Below, piece after piece: positions 1 through 11,454 of a stretch of DNA of 64,000 bases. Source of the DNA: Nicotiana tabacum (Eukaryota; Streptophyta; Magnoliopsida; Solanales; Solanaceae); contig NC_134081.1 in the NCBI RefSeq assembly GCF_000715075.1, positions 110,024,289-110,088,288 on the forward strand, in the 5' to 3' direction. Made by a program: the position numbers and the translations under genes. Each line of letters begins with the position of its first letter. Positions within the stretch are counted from its first letter, which is position 1. The notes beneath the pieces are model-generated. The model made no database searches, was not told the DNA's origin, and was given only the letters and a program-made list of their open reading frames with translations.

Positions 1-3000
1 TCTAGGACGGAGGCAGTTATATCAGATTCTGTTATCACATGTACTGTTTCGGTCTGTCATAGAGATGCATCAGTCTTATTTTATCTAGGCTCCACTTATT
101 CCTATGTGTCATCTTATTTTGCTTCGTGTTTGGGTGTATCCCATGATTCTCCGAGTTTACCTGTTTATGTATCTACACCCGTTGGTGATTCTATTATTGT
201 TGACAATGTGTATCGGTCGTGTTTGACTGTTCTTAGTGATTTTGAGACCAAAGCCAATTTATTATTGCTCAGTATGGTGGAATTAGATGTTATTTTGGGC
301 ATGGACTAGTTGTCTCCCTATCACGCTATCCTTGATTATCATTCCAAGACGATGGCGTTGGCTATGCCGGGTCTACCGCGGCTAGAGTGGAGAGGTACCT
401 TGGATCATGTTCCTAGCAGGGTTGTTTCATTTCTTAAAGCTCAGCGAATGGTTGAGAAGGGGTGTGATGCGTATCTGGCCTATGTGAGAGATGTCAGTGT
501 TGATACTCCTACTGCCAAGTTAGTTCCGGTAGTGAGGGATTTTGCAGACGTATTTCCAGCAGATCTTCCGGGCATGTCGCCCGACAGAGATATTGACTTT
601 GGCATCGATTTGTTACCGGGAACTCAGCCTATTTCTATTCCACATTATCGTATGGCCCCAGCAGAGTTGAAAGAATTAAAGGTGTAGTTGCAAGAGTTGC
701 TCGATAAGTGCTTCATTCGGCCCAGTGTGTCGCCTTGGGGTGCTCCTGTCATGTTTGTAAAGAAGAAGGATGGTTCTATGCGAATGTGTATCGATTATCG
801 CCAGTTGAACAAGGTTATAGAGAAGAACAGGTATCCATTGCCATGTATTGATGACCTATTTGATCAGTTTTAGGGTGCCAGAGTGCTCTCTAAGATTGAC
901 TTGCGTTCAAGCTATCATCAGTTGAAGATTCGGGAGTCAGATATCCTGAAGACTGCTTTCAGGACTCGGTATTGTCATTACGAGTTCCTTGTCATGTCTT
1001 TTGGGCTGACCAACGCCTCAGCAGCATTCATGCACTTGATGAACAGTGTATTCCAGCCCTATCTTGACTCTTTTGCCATTGTGTTTATTGACGACATTCT
1101 GGTGTAGTCCCGGAGTCGGGAGGATCATGAGCAGCACCTGAGGACTATGCTTCAGACCTTGAGGGAGAAGAAGTTGTATGCAAAATTTTCGAAGTGTAAG
1201 TTCTAGCTAGACTCAGTGGTATTTTTGGGTCATGTAGTATCGAGTGAGGGGATCAAGGTAGACCCGAAGAAGATTGAAGTAGTACAGAGTTGGACCAGAC
1301 CATCCTCAGCTACGGAGATCCGGAGTTTTCTTGGCTTGGCAGAGTATTACTGTCGGGTTGTAGAGGGTTTTTCGTCTGTTGCATCACCTATAACCAGATT
1401 AACACAGAAGGGTGCTCCGTTCAGGTGGACCGAGGAGTATGAGGAGAGCTTTCAAAATCTCAAGACTGCTTTGACTACAGACCCAGTGTTGGTGTTGCCT
1501 ACCGGTTCGTGGTCCTATATGGTATATTGTGATGCGTCACACATTGGTCTCGGTGTGGTGTTGATGCAGGATGATAGAGTGATTACCTTCGCATCTAGAT
1601 AGTTGAAGGTGTATAAGAAGAACAATCTTGTCCACGACCTTGAGTTAGCAGCTATTGTTCATGCCTTGAAGATCTGGCGGCACTATTTGTATGGTGTTCC
1701 TTGTGAGGTTTTCACCGATCACTAGAGTCTGCAGCATCTATTTAAACAGAAGGATCTTAACTTGCAGCAGCGGAGATGGTTAGAGTTGCTTAAGGATTAT
1801 GACATCACTATTCTCTATCATCCCAGGAAGGCCAATATGGCAGCCTATGCCTTGAGTCACAAGGTAGAGAGTTTGGGTAGTTTAGCATATCTACTAGTAG
1901 CATAGAGACCTTTAGCCTTGGATGTTCAGGCCTTAGTCAACCAATTTGTTAGATTGGATGTTTCCTAGCCTAGCAGAGTTTTAGCTTTTATGGTTTCTCA
2001 GTCTTCTATCTATGATCGTATCAGGGAGCGTCAGTATGATGACCCCCATCTGCTTGTCCTTAAGGACGTGGTTCAGCACGGTGATGCCAATAAGGTCACT
2101 ATTGGAGATGACGGCATATTACGGATGCAGGGTAGGCTATGTGTGCCTAATGCAGATGGGCTGCGTGAGTTGATTCTCCAAGAGGCTCACAGTTCGCGGT
2201 ACTTCATTCACCCGAGCACCGCGAAGATGTATCAGTTTTTGAGGCAACACTATTGGTGGAGACGGATGAATAAGACATAGTGGAATATGTGGCTCGGTGC
2301 TTAAATTGTCAGCACGTGAAGTATGAGCATCAGCGACCGGGTGGATTACTTCAGAAGTTAGAGATTCTTGAGTAGAAATGGGAGTGGATCACTATGGATT
2401 TTGTTGTTGGGCTTCCATAGACTCAGAGGAAGTTTGATGTTGTTTGGGTGATTGTGTATAGATTGACCAAGCCAGCTCATTTCATTCCTATGGTTACTAC
2501 TTACTCTTCAGAGCAGCTGGCTCAGGTTTACATCCGCGAGATTGTCAGGCTTCATGGCATACCGGTATCTATCATCTCTGACCATGGTACGCAGTTTACA
2601 TCGCGGTTCTAGAGAGCCGTACAGCGTGAGTTGGGTACTCGTGTGGAGTTGAGTACAGCATTTCACCCTCAGACGGACGGACAGTCTGAGCACACTATTG
2701 CATGTGTGATTGATTTTGGGGGTGCTTGGTATCAGTTCTTGCCACTTGTAAAGTTTTCCTACAACACGAGTTATTAGTCGAGCATTCAGATGGCACCGTA
2801 TAAGGCTTTATATGGTAGACGGTGTCGATCTATAGTGGATTGGTTTGAGCAGGGCGAGGCTAGGCTATTGGGTACAGACTTGGTTCAGGATGCCTTGGAA
2901 AAAGCTAAATTGATTTAGGATCGACTTCGCACTGCCCAGTCCAGGTAGAAGAGTTATGCAGATCATAAGGTTCGCGACGTTGCATACATGGTTGGGGAGC

Positions 3001-3455
3001 GGGTCTTGCTCTGGGTTTCACCCATTAAGGGTGTTATGAGGTTCGGAAAGAAGGGAAAGTTGATCCCTAGGTATATCACGCCTTCTGAGATCCTTGAGAG
3101 AGTTGGAGAGGTGGCTTACAGACTTGCACTACCACCTAGTCTCTCTGCAGTTCATCCAATATTCTATGTTTCCATGCTCCAGAAGTATCACGGTGATCCG
3201 TCTCATGTGTTAGACTTAAGCTCAGTCCAGTTGGACAAGGACCTATGTTATGTTGAGGAGCCAGTGGCCATTTTGGACAGGTAGGTTCGAAAGTTGAGGT
3301 CAAAGGACATCGCTTCAGTGAAGGTTCAGTGGAGGGGTCATCCGGTCGAGGAGGCGACTTGGGAGACCGAGCATGATATGCGCAGCCGTTATCCTCATCT
3401 TTTCACCACTTCAGGTATCTCTCTATACTCGTTCAAGGACGAACGTATGTTTTAA
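1..3455 (+). pseudogene. Decayed Tekay pol polyprotein (PR-RT-RH-IN-chromodomain)
   Basis: The protein would process the polyprotein, copy the element RNA and integrate the DNA. Protease is at about 60-300; its catalytic D-x-G-S reads YLGS, so the aspartate is lost. RT is at about 690-1240, with [17 protein letters not shown] and FIDDIL as its YxDD-type active site. RNase H follows at about 1510-1860. Integrase is at about 2150-2950, with HPSTAKMYQFL in its N-terminal part and SDHGTQF and HPQTDGQSE in its core. A chromodomain (VQWRGHPVEEATWE) sits at 3290-3410, before a TAA at 3453. One base is lost near 2272, moving the frame. In-frame stops, all TAG, fall at 307, 685, 871, 1105, 1204, 1600, 2373, 2418, 2610, 2775, 2916, 2946 and 3282, among others. 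Domain calls are secure; domain edges are approximate. Confidence 0.9.
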
Positions 3456-3466
3456 GAGGGGGAGGA
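3454..3466 (+). other. Polypurine tract of Tekay element
   Basis: AAGAGGGGGAGGA lies directly after the pol stop codon and directly before the TG that opens the LTR. This is the place where plus-strand DNA synthesis is primed, and it fixes the LTR start. Confidence 0.8.
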
Positions 3467-6146
3467 TGTAACGACTCAGCCGGTTGTTTTGAGAGAATTA
3501 GCCCCGAACCCCTATTTATTGCTTCCTCTATTTCATTTTTTGGTTTTGTGACTTGCCGGGAGGATTTGTCTTTCGTTTCGGAGTGAAATGGTATACGTAG
3601 TCCTTAAAATGAAAGTTTAAGTCGTAGGAATCGACCGTAGTCCGAACTGTGTGAAGACGACTCCGGAATGGAGTTTTGATAGTTCCAATATCTTCGTAGG
3701 GGTGATTTTGGTCTTTGGAGCATGTTCGGAGGTTGAATTGGAGGAATGTAGGTCATTTTAGCGTCAATTGGCGAAAGTTGGAAATTTAATGAATTTTTGG
3801 AAGGTTTGATCGGGAGTGGACTTTTTGATATCGAGTTCGGATTATGATTCCAAAAGTTGGAGTAGGTACTTAATGTCAATTATGACTTGTGTGCAAAATT
3901 TGAGGTCAATCGGACTTGATTTGATAGGTTTCAGCGTCGGGTGTAGAAGTTTGAAGTTTTAAAGTTCATTAGGCTTGAATTGATGAGCGATTTGTATTTT
4001 TAGCATTGTTTGATGTGATTTAAAGGCTCGACTAAGTTCGTATGATGTTTTAGGACTTGTTAGTAAGTTTGGTTGAGGTCCTGGGGACCTCGGGTGAGTT
4101 TTGGATGGTTAACGGATTATTTTTGGACTTAGAAGATCTTCTGGTGTTGGGCTGGTTCTGGTGTAATCGCACCTGCGCAAGGTTGACCGCAGGTGCATGC
4201 CCGCAGAAGCGAAAATGGGCGAGGCTTCTGTAGAAGCGGACGAGGGACCGCAGAAGTGTATCCCTAGATGCAGATATTTGGATGCAGGTGCGGAATCGGG
4301 GAGCTTAAGTGAACTCCATAGATGCGTAGATTTCACCACAGAAGCGATGTCGTAGAAGCGGAATTTGGTCCGCAAAAGCGGAAAGCCTGGGCAGACTATA
4401 TTAAATCAAGGGTTCGTGATTTTTATGATTTTGGACATTTTGAGCTCGAGTCTTGGCGATTTTTGAGAGCATTTTTGAGGGGTTTCTTGAGGTATGTCCC
4501 TTGTGTTTATTTTTGATCAATAATCTTGTTTCCCCATTGATTTTCCCACCTAGTTAGTGTGTATTTAAGGTGAAAATTGAGGGTTTGAGGTTAGGGATTT
4601 GGGGAGCTGATTTGAGGAATTGAGTGACGATTTGGTGTCGGATTTTGGTAATTTTGGTATGGGTGAACTCGTGGTCGAGTGGGTATTCGTATATTATGAC
4701 TTTTACCCAATTCCGAGACGTGGTCCTGGGTCGACTTTTTGGGCCGAATTTTCGATTCTTTGCTAAATTCGTAGTTTCATTACTTAAATTAGTTTCTTAT
4801 AGTTATATTTATAGTATGAAACTATTTTGTCTAGATTCGAGTCGATCGGAGTTGGAAAGTCGAGGGAAAGGCATACTACTTGACTGATTGAGCGAGATTT
4901 GAGGTAAGTGACTTGTCTAACCTTGTGTGGGGGGGAAATCCCCTTAGGTTTTGGTACTGTTGTAACAATTTGTGATAAGTGAGCGCCGTGTACGCGAGGT
5001 GACGAGTGCGTACACGGGCTAGCTATGGAAAATTTCGGTACGTGCTGAGTTGTCTTCTTTAAAATTCATTAACGGAGCCGCCTTAGCATATGCAGTGATC
5101 ATGTTTAGCGTAGTATCATATGTCTACGTGCCTTAACTCTTACTTGAAATTTGTGCAACATGCTTAGTTGAATTACCTACTTTCCTTGATTTGAACTAAA
5201 TCTTTAACTGTAAGATTCTTGCTGTAAATTCGTGTTTCCTTCGATTACCTGCTGCATATTTACTTTAGGACTACGAAGCAGTTCCTCGGGAGATCCCCCT
5301 GTACTGCATATTTATTTTGGGACTATGAGGTGGTTGCTCGAGAGATCCCCCCTGTCTTGCATGTTTATTTTGGGACTACGAGGCGATTACTCGGGAGATC
5401 CCCCTATACTGCATATTTACTTTGGGACTATGAGGCATTTACTCGGGAGATCACCCTGTCTTGCATATTTACTTTGGGACTACGAGGCGGTACCTCGAGA
5501 GATCCCCCTTTGTCGTACATATTTACATTTGAGACTACGAGGCGGTATCTCGGGAGTGCCCCTGTTGTTTACCTCCATTTACTGTGCTGATATTTTCTGA
5601 AACTTCTTATTGTTTAAATTCTCAGTCATTTCAAAATATTATTATATCTTCTGTCTTACTTTTTTTTAAACCAGTAGAGCCCTGACCTGGCCTCGTCACA
5701 ACTATACCGAGTTTAGGCTTGACACTTACTGGGTACCATTGTGGTGTACTCGCACTACACTTTTGCACATCTTTTTGTGCAAATTCAGGTTCTTCCCACC
5801 AGACCAGATACCAGTGAATTGGACCGCAAGTGGAGACTTCAAGGTATATCTGCCAGCGTCCGCAGACCTCGGAGTCCCCCTCTATCCTTACTATGTTGTT
5901 TTCTTTTTTTTTCTTTAGACTCTGATGTATAGAGACACTTAGTATTTGCTCTTAGAAGCTTGTGACTTGTTTCCACCGGATTTTGGGAGTTGTAATTATT
6001 GAATGGCAGTTTTATAATTATTTCATGTGTTGAGAATTGGGCATCAGTTTTATATTATGTATTTTCGCAAATCTGTTAGGCTTACCTAATCTTAGAGACT
6101 AGGTGTCATCATGACATACTACGGAGGGTGAAATGAAGTCGCGACA
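3467..6146 (+). repeat. 3' LTR of Tekay element
   Basis: The LTR opens with TGTAACGACTCAGCCGG straight after the polypurine tract and ends GAAGTCGCGACA, giving TG...CA ends and about 2680 bp. It holds runs of the motif CGCAGAAGCG at about 4150-4380, a short motif GAGGTGACGAGTGCGTACAC at 4998-5017, and a 52-bp tandem repeat at 5269-5575. Short open frames inside it (for example 4322-4516, 4624-4887) show no protein similarity I recognise. The 3' boundary rests on the match of its end to the reverse complement of 11762-11790, the end of a related LTR. Confidence 0.8.
5269..5575 (+). repeat. 52-bp tandem repeat inside Tekay LTR
   Basis: Six copies of a unit beginning GACTACGAGGCGGT and containing TCGGGAGATCCCCCTGT start at 5269, 5321, 5374, 5426, 5478 and 5533. 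The spacing is mostly 52 bp (52-55). Because the unit is not a multiple of three and lacks stops, two frames stay open across it by chance; neither is a gene. Confidence 0.85.
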
Positions 6147-6844
6147 AAGGGGGTGTAAGGAACAATAATTGGGTGGCTATTTCTGTTTTCCCGCTTTTTT
6201 ATATATGGGATAGTTAATCCTGTTATTTTACTAGAAACTATTGTTGGAATTAATTAATACTCATAACGGTAAGCGGGGGTAAAATAATCCCGCATTTTAT
6301 GTGGGATTTTAGTACCAAAATAATCCCGCGATTTATCTATGGTTGAAGGCACTATATGTCCCACTTTTGTTTCTTGTGGTGCACGTTAAGTGCACGAGAC
6401 AAAGTAATTCATATAGTTTAATATGCAATAATTTAATGCCTTGTGTCCACTGCACTGATAAACCATTTATCCATGAGTTCAAATGGAATAACGTGGTATT
6501 GTTTATTTGAAAAATGACATACAAGTAATGTTTTATTCACTTGTGGATGCAGAATTTATATGTATGTTTTTGTATTTATCTTTGAATTTATATTCAAATT
6601 CTTTTCTTATAGCTATAAATAGGAAATCTTCTTGATTATTGAAACTCATATCAAATTCTCATCTTCAAACCTTGCTCTTAACTGTTACCATCGAAAAGGA
6701 AGCATTTCAAAGAAGAATGGTCTGTGATAATGTAAGCATAACAAAGAATGCAGACTGAGGAATGCAATTATTCAAGTGCAGGTATAATTTATTCAGATAA
6801 TGAAATTAAGTTATCATAAAACAATGTCAGGTTAGAGTAAATTT
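6147..6844. other. Intergenic, no gene seen
   Basis: AT-rich sequence between the Tekay LTR and the inverted-repeat element. It contains short inverted stretches around 6265-6335 (GGGATTATTTT-type motifs such as AATAATCCCGC occurring twice) that could be an old MITE fragment. The only longer open frame (minus, 6333-6524) has no recognisable features. Confidence 0.5.
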
Positions 6845-7905
6845 CACGTATAGTTATTCAACTTTGTGTCAATTACCCAAAAGTCATTTTTCTTTCTTTA
6901 GTTACACAAAAATCATTCAACTTTGTATTTATTACCCAAAAGTCACGTATCTTTCTTTTATTATACAAAAATCATTTTACTATGCTCTAGTTATCACAAT
7001 AATTACTTTGACCAGCTTTTACAAACCTTTCATCTGAAAAGTCTATTATGCCCTTGACATTATAAGTTCTTCCATTTATGTAATACCTTCTATATTATAT
7101 ACTATATAATATACTTTTACCCAGGTATTTTACTTATAATTAAAATAACTTAATATTATTTTATTTATTATTTTTATAATATATTCGTACATTTAAATTT
7201 TTTTTAATATTAATTTTCAAGATATATAAGTAGCATTATTAAATTTGTCAGTAACATTACCATGAACAAATCTCAAGTCCTCGTTCTTAATCATGCTTAA
7301 TGAAATATGTTTAATGAAAGCTAAAAAACCAACGCTCATTGATTTATCGTCCAAGGCATACACATTAATTTATTAAATAAAATACCCCTATTTAGAAAAA
7401 TGACACATCAGATTAATACTTTCAAATAAATAATATTAACAGATAAAGCTTTAAAAAACTTAATATTAAACACAAATATTTTTGAAACTTCTTTTAAAAA
7501 TTTTATTGACTATAAAAAAACTATCATTTGTTAAACAAATCTGTTTTTATTATTTTAAATAAATATTAAAAAATAAATAGTTTTTTATTATTTTTATATT
7601 TAAAATATGTTCATGTTTAAATATGATTAAACAAAGTGATTGCCATGAAAAAATTAAATGTATGAATATATTATAAAAATAATAAATAAAATAATTTAAA
7701 GTTATTTTAATTATAAGTAAAATACCTAGGTAAAAATATATTATATAGTATATAATATAGAAGATAAATGAGAGGATTTATAATGTCAAGGACATAATAG
7801 AATTTTCAAGTAAGTATTATAAAATCTGGCCAAAGTGATTTTTGTGATAAATAGAGCAAAAAAGTGACTTTTGCGTAATCAACACAAATTTCAATTAATT
7901 AACCT
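6845..7905. mobile_element. Long terminal-inverted-repeat (foldback-like) element
   Basis: The left arm (about 6845-7196) and right arm (about 7653-7905) are reverse complements. For example, CTTCTATATTATATACTAT at 7087-7105 and TTTTATTTATTATTTTTATAA nearby recur inverted at 7660-7765. The outer arms share ATTCAACTTTGTGTCAATTA with its inverted form near 7885. Within the left arm the unit ATTCAACTTTGT...ATTACCCAAAAGTCA is repeated about twice. The roughly 450-bp centre is AT-rich and has no ORF. It is non-autonomous; the superfamily (Mutator-like is a guess) and exact ends are unknown because I could not identify a target duplication. Confidence 0.7.
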
Positions 7906-8177
7906 TGAAAAAATTATGTTCATACCGAAACTGTTAAGGCCATCAAAGAATCGCGACAACTATCTGGTATGCGTCACTAGCGAGCTTATTTTGATAAGTT
8001 GTGGTAAATACAGAAGCGACTTATTCGAATAGATTTTTCTCACGATTACTGATTGCAGAATGTTCAACTCTCAAGAAAATTGGCAACAAAATGTTTTATA
8101 TTAAAAACTCAGAGTTCCACCGGAGTCGATAACTAAGATGTGCTTTGGTCTCTATTGTCACATTGACAACATTATTA

Positions 8178-8426
8178 CTCCCACCGTTTAAATTTACGGG
8201 AATCTATTTCCATTTTGGTACGTTTCAAAAAGAATGACCTCTTTTTAAATTTGAAAATAATTTAGTTTAAACTTACAATTCTACCCTTAATGAGAAGCTT
8301 TTATAACCACTCAAATACTATGGGCTCTTTTTTGATTTGTTTAGGATCACAAATTCCAAAAGTCTTTATTTTTTCTTAAACTCCGTGCCCAGTCAAAGAG
8401 GTTCATATAAATTGGAACGGATGGAG
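8178..8426. mobile_element. Stowaway-type (Tc1/mariner) MITE
   Basis: A 249-bp element starts CTCCCACCGTTTAAATTTAC and ends with the imperfect complement TAAATTGGAACGGATGGAG. The termini match the Stowaway consensus CTCCCTCCGT. It is flanked on both sides by TA (8176-8177 and 8427-8428), the target used by this superfamily. It has no coding capacity. Confidence 0.85.
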
Positions 8427-8512
8427 TAATTATTTAGCTAATTTTCTTCTGCAAAGCTCCATTCTTTTGGCTCTCTTCTGATATAAAAGGACTGATAATT
8501 TTGAGTAACTTA

Positions 8513-8737
8513 TAGTGGACTACACAAGTGGGTTGATTTAGTGATGAGCACACTCCACTTCTGATCAAGAGGTTGTGAGTTCGAGTCACCCCAAGAGCAA
8601 GGTGGGGAGTTCTTGGAGGGATAGAGCTGAGGGTCTATCGAAAACAGCCTCTCTACCCCATGGTAAGGGTAAGGTCTGCGTACATACTATCCTCTCCAAA
8701 ATCCCACTAGTGGGATTATATTGGGTTGTTGTTGTTG
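8513..8737 (+). mobile_element. TS-type tRNA-derived SINE
   Basis: The left part contains a pol III B box (GGTTGTGAGTTCGAGTC at 8570-8586) and an A-box-like stretch (TTTAGTGATGAGCAC at 8537-8551). The body includes CCCCATGGTAAGGGTAAGGT and ends GGGTTGTTGTTGTTG, the TTG-repeat tail typical of the tobacco TS/SolS SINE group, recalled from memory. It lies just 3' of CONSTANS-LIKE copy A. The 5' boundary is uncertain by about 20 bp. The small open frame across it (8575-8799) is incidental. Confidence 0.8.
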
Positions 8738-8801
8738 GTGTAACAGTGGAGTACCTTAATACTCTGGCAAAGCAGAAGAGGCTAAAATCAGCTGTCTGAG
8801 C

Positions 8802-10712
8802 TCAGAAATCCCTTATTGCTAATGGGTCATAATCATAAGCTTCCCCAGCCTTACCAAATCTATTTAACCCTTCTCTGGTATCCGCCCTTGCCTTACGCGA
8901 AGCATATCTTATTTGCTTACCAAACCTGAGGATGAACAATAACATTAACATGTCAATAAAACTGAAAGTCATAATTTACATGAAATAACACTTATTGTCA
9001 AATTAATGATGCATCTAATTAAGACTGAGGTGCATGCATGCTATGACTGAACAGTAGAATCTATTTACGTTCTGGTTTTCTTTTTCTCGTTATATCTCAT
9101 CTTGGCCTTTTTCCTTTGTGATCGATTACTAGTTTCCATATCCAAGTTCAACTCCCATGGTGATTCAGCAGTAAGAAAGGAGGCCGGCGAAAATCCACAA
9201 TCTTGAGAATCAGTTGCTGCACTACTTTCACCTGTGATGTTGGAGAGCGACAATGAAACGCTTGAATGGACTGATCCAGGTGGAAGTACTAAACATATGC
9301 TTCCATTGCAACCGGAATTCATAAGCATAGAATTGGCTGTGACACTCATTGCGTCTGCAACAGATTCACTGAACTAGCTGCTTCAGCTATTTGTGAGGAC
9401 TGAAATCCTATGCACTCTTGTCCGGAAGCTGATGCCTAAAAAAAATAAGATATCATAATTAACACACATGCCAAAGGAAAAAAAATGTTAAATACATCTT
9501 CATGAATTAAGCAACTGTTAGTAGCAAATTAAATCAGCAAAACTGATTATCATATTGAAAACAAAAGGTTTTAAACAAGTGTAATGTTGACTGTACTAAT
9601 GCCAGAACTGTATGGAGACTTCCTTAAAACTTGGTTTTGAGTAGAAAGGAAAGACAGAATAGTTGGAGACAACAGCAGGACAGAGAAGAACCTCTAGAGC
9701 AGTTTCAGCATGACTTAAAGATTCAGTGACCGATAAGTTCCTCTCCTTGACAAGGCAATCCAAACCCCTGCTGTTTTCACTAGTATATGTTGGATGGCTT
9801 TGTTGTGTACTGCCAAAAATCTCGTAACCACAATCAAAGCTCAATGCCGCGTCATCCAAGTCAATAGCTTCTGAGAGATTATCTCCTCCTTGAAATCCAA
9901 GATCCTTAATGTTGGAACAACCTAGCTGCATTTAAGGAAACAAAAATAACATCAGTAACACGTTCTAGCGAGATAGCGATATTACAGCCATCCTAGTGGA
10001 AAGACTTGACGTATATACACTATCACTATCAGTATATTTTAATATGTTATAGCAAGTAATTACTTTTGATGATCTGACTCTTTCTACATGGTGAGTGCAT
10101 AGACTTGGGAGCGAAAAAATGGTACTAAAAATTATTAAAATGGAAAAAAGACGAGAAAAGAATATTTAACCTTTGGGAGACTAAATTCATTGGGGAGGAG
10201 AGGTACTGAATCTCTATTGAAGGGTGTCAAGTAAGTGAGATTAGAAGGGATGGGGAGAGATGGAGTAGTAACCAAGGAACTTAATTCATTTCCTCTAAGC
10301 TCCAAACATGCAGTTGAGGAATTATTTTCATTGGCACTCAGTGAGCTACAAGAGGTACCAAAGCTAACATTACTATTTAGGCATTTCACCAACTCCAGAC
10401 CAAATCTTAGCAAACTCATCAGACGAAGGACAATCACTATAAGAATTCAACTTCTGGCGTCGATGTCCTGTACCCCTACAGCCATTTCCATTGGAATCAC
10501 AGGATTGACATAGGCACATTTCATCATCCAGGCATTTTATGGTAGCTGGATGTGAATTGCATTTCTCGCAAAATAAGTAAACGAGGGTGCCTTCGCGATA
10601 AAAAATTTGCTGAATGCACCAATCCATCACAATCCAAACAAAGCCTTGCTAAATCTGACGTGCAATACACCACTGCCTTCACTACCCCACGGAAGTCACA
10701 TAGAGGCTCCAT
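8802..10712 (-). pseudogene. CONSTANS-LIKE (two B-box + CCT) pseudogene, copy A
   Basis: Related proteins are nuclear transcriptional regulators of light and flowering responses. Four exons are readable: 10171-10712, 9692-9925, 9069-9435 and 8802-8925. All three introns have GT-AG ends and matching phases, as in the COL9-COL15 group with three introns. Exon 1 starts at MEPLCDF and encodes two B-boxes (CLDCDGLVHSAN; then CEKCNSHPATIKCLDDEMCL). Exons 3 and 4 together encode the CCT domain (MRYNEKKKTRT joined to [16 protein letters not shown], ending [13 protein letters not shown]). Damage: a zinc cysteine is Arg (CDFRG); one extra T near 10580 breaks the frame between the B-boxes; two extra bases near 9350 break exon 3; the CCT core is altered by small indels ([10 protein letters not shown] in place of roughly TRKRVKGRFVK). 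Assembly or read errors could explain a single break but not all of them. Confidence 0.85.
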
Positions 10713-11454
10713 TTAACTAACATAATACGATATCTTATGTTCTTTTAAATTTTCACCAGATCACCTCAGAATCCTGCATCATTCAGATACATTTTTGTGA
10801 TTCGGTTCAAACAATGTTAGTATCAATCAGAAAAGTATAGACATCGAGAGATGAATATCTTACTGATGAAATAAATATGAAAAGTGCCACCACGTAAGAG
10901 GCAGTGGGTGCACGTGAGCAACAACATATAATTTGATACCGTAGGATGCTAGTAGTTCGATGCAGAATAATATGGAGCAGAGCAAAACAGCTGTAGAGAA
11001 GAGTTGGCAATAATAATAATTTGAGAGGGAAAGTGATCTGAAATCCATTTGTTTGTTTTTCACCCTGCCCAAATTTGGGCTAGGGCCAAAATTCTTCCTT
11101 GCTCTAAATACCTTTTGATTCGTAAATTAATAGAACCTAATCCAAGCTGAAAAACTGGACATAGACATAAAATAACTATATTTAAAATTATGCAATTTGA
11201 CTATATTATATTCTTCTTCATATATGAATGGATTCAAATGCGGTGCGAGTTAGCAGGTAACCCGTGGAATTAGTCTAGCTGCACACAAACTAGCCCGAAT
11301 ATCATGGTTATCAAAAAAAAAAGGAAAAGAAGAAAAGATTCAAATCTTAGATTTTACTTACGATCTAGGAAAGTAGAATCCGTCCCGCTTCTGTTAAACT
11401 ACTAACAGAAGCAAAAGCACATTAATCAATGGATATGTTCTTGAGATCCAACAG
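10713..11454 (-). promoter_or_regulatory. 5' region of CONSTANS-LIKE copy A with G-box
   Basis: About 740 bp upstream of the exon-1 ATG. A perfect G-box CACGTG lies at 10911-10916, about 200 bp upstream of the ATG, with a second ACGT core (CCACGT) at 10890-10895. The stretch up to about 11210 is collinear with the region upstream of copy B, where both cores are changed. No coding sequence is evident; the two minus-strand open frames at 10807-11072 are not supported by any family resemblance. Confidence 0.5.

Larger units (their letters stand above)
1..6146 (+). mobile_element. Ty3/gypsy Tekay-type chromovirus, 3' part
   Basis: This is an LTR retrotransposon entered part-way through its protease. 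The order protease, RT, RNase H, integrase, chromodomain, polypurine tract, long LTR is that of plant chromoviruses, and the 2.68-kb LTR fits the Tekay/Del clade. The 5' LTR and gag lie outside the window, so the target-site duplication cannot be checked; the five bases after the LTR are AAGGG. The reading frame carries many TAG stops and at least one frameshift, so the copy is dead. Confidence 0.9.

Noticed and set aside
5232..5600. Two overlapping plus-strand open frames (122 and 86 codons)
   Set aside because: They lie in the 52-bp tandem repeat of the Tekay LTR; openness in two frames is a by-product of the repeat.
8537..8586. tRNA gene
   Set aside because: The A- and B-box-like motifs belong to the SINE promoter; no cloverleaf or anticodon arm could be drawn.
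8575..8799. 74-codon plus-strand open frame
   Set aside because: It coincides with the TS-type SINE body and tail, which are non-coding.
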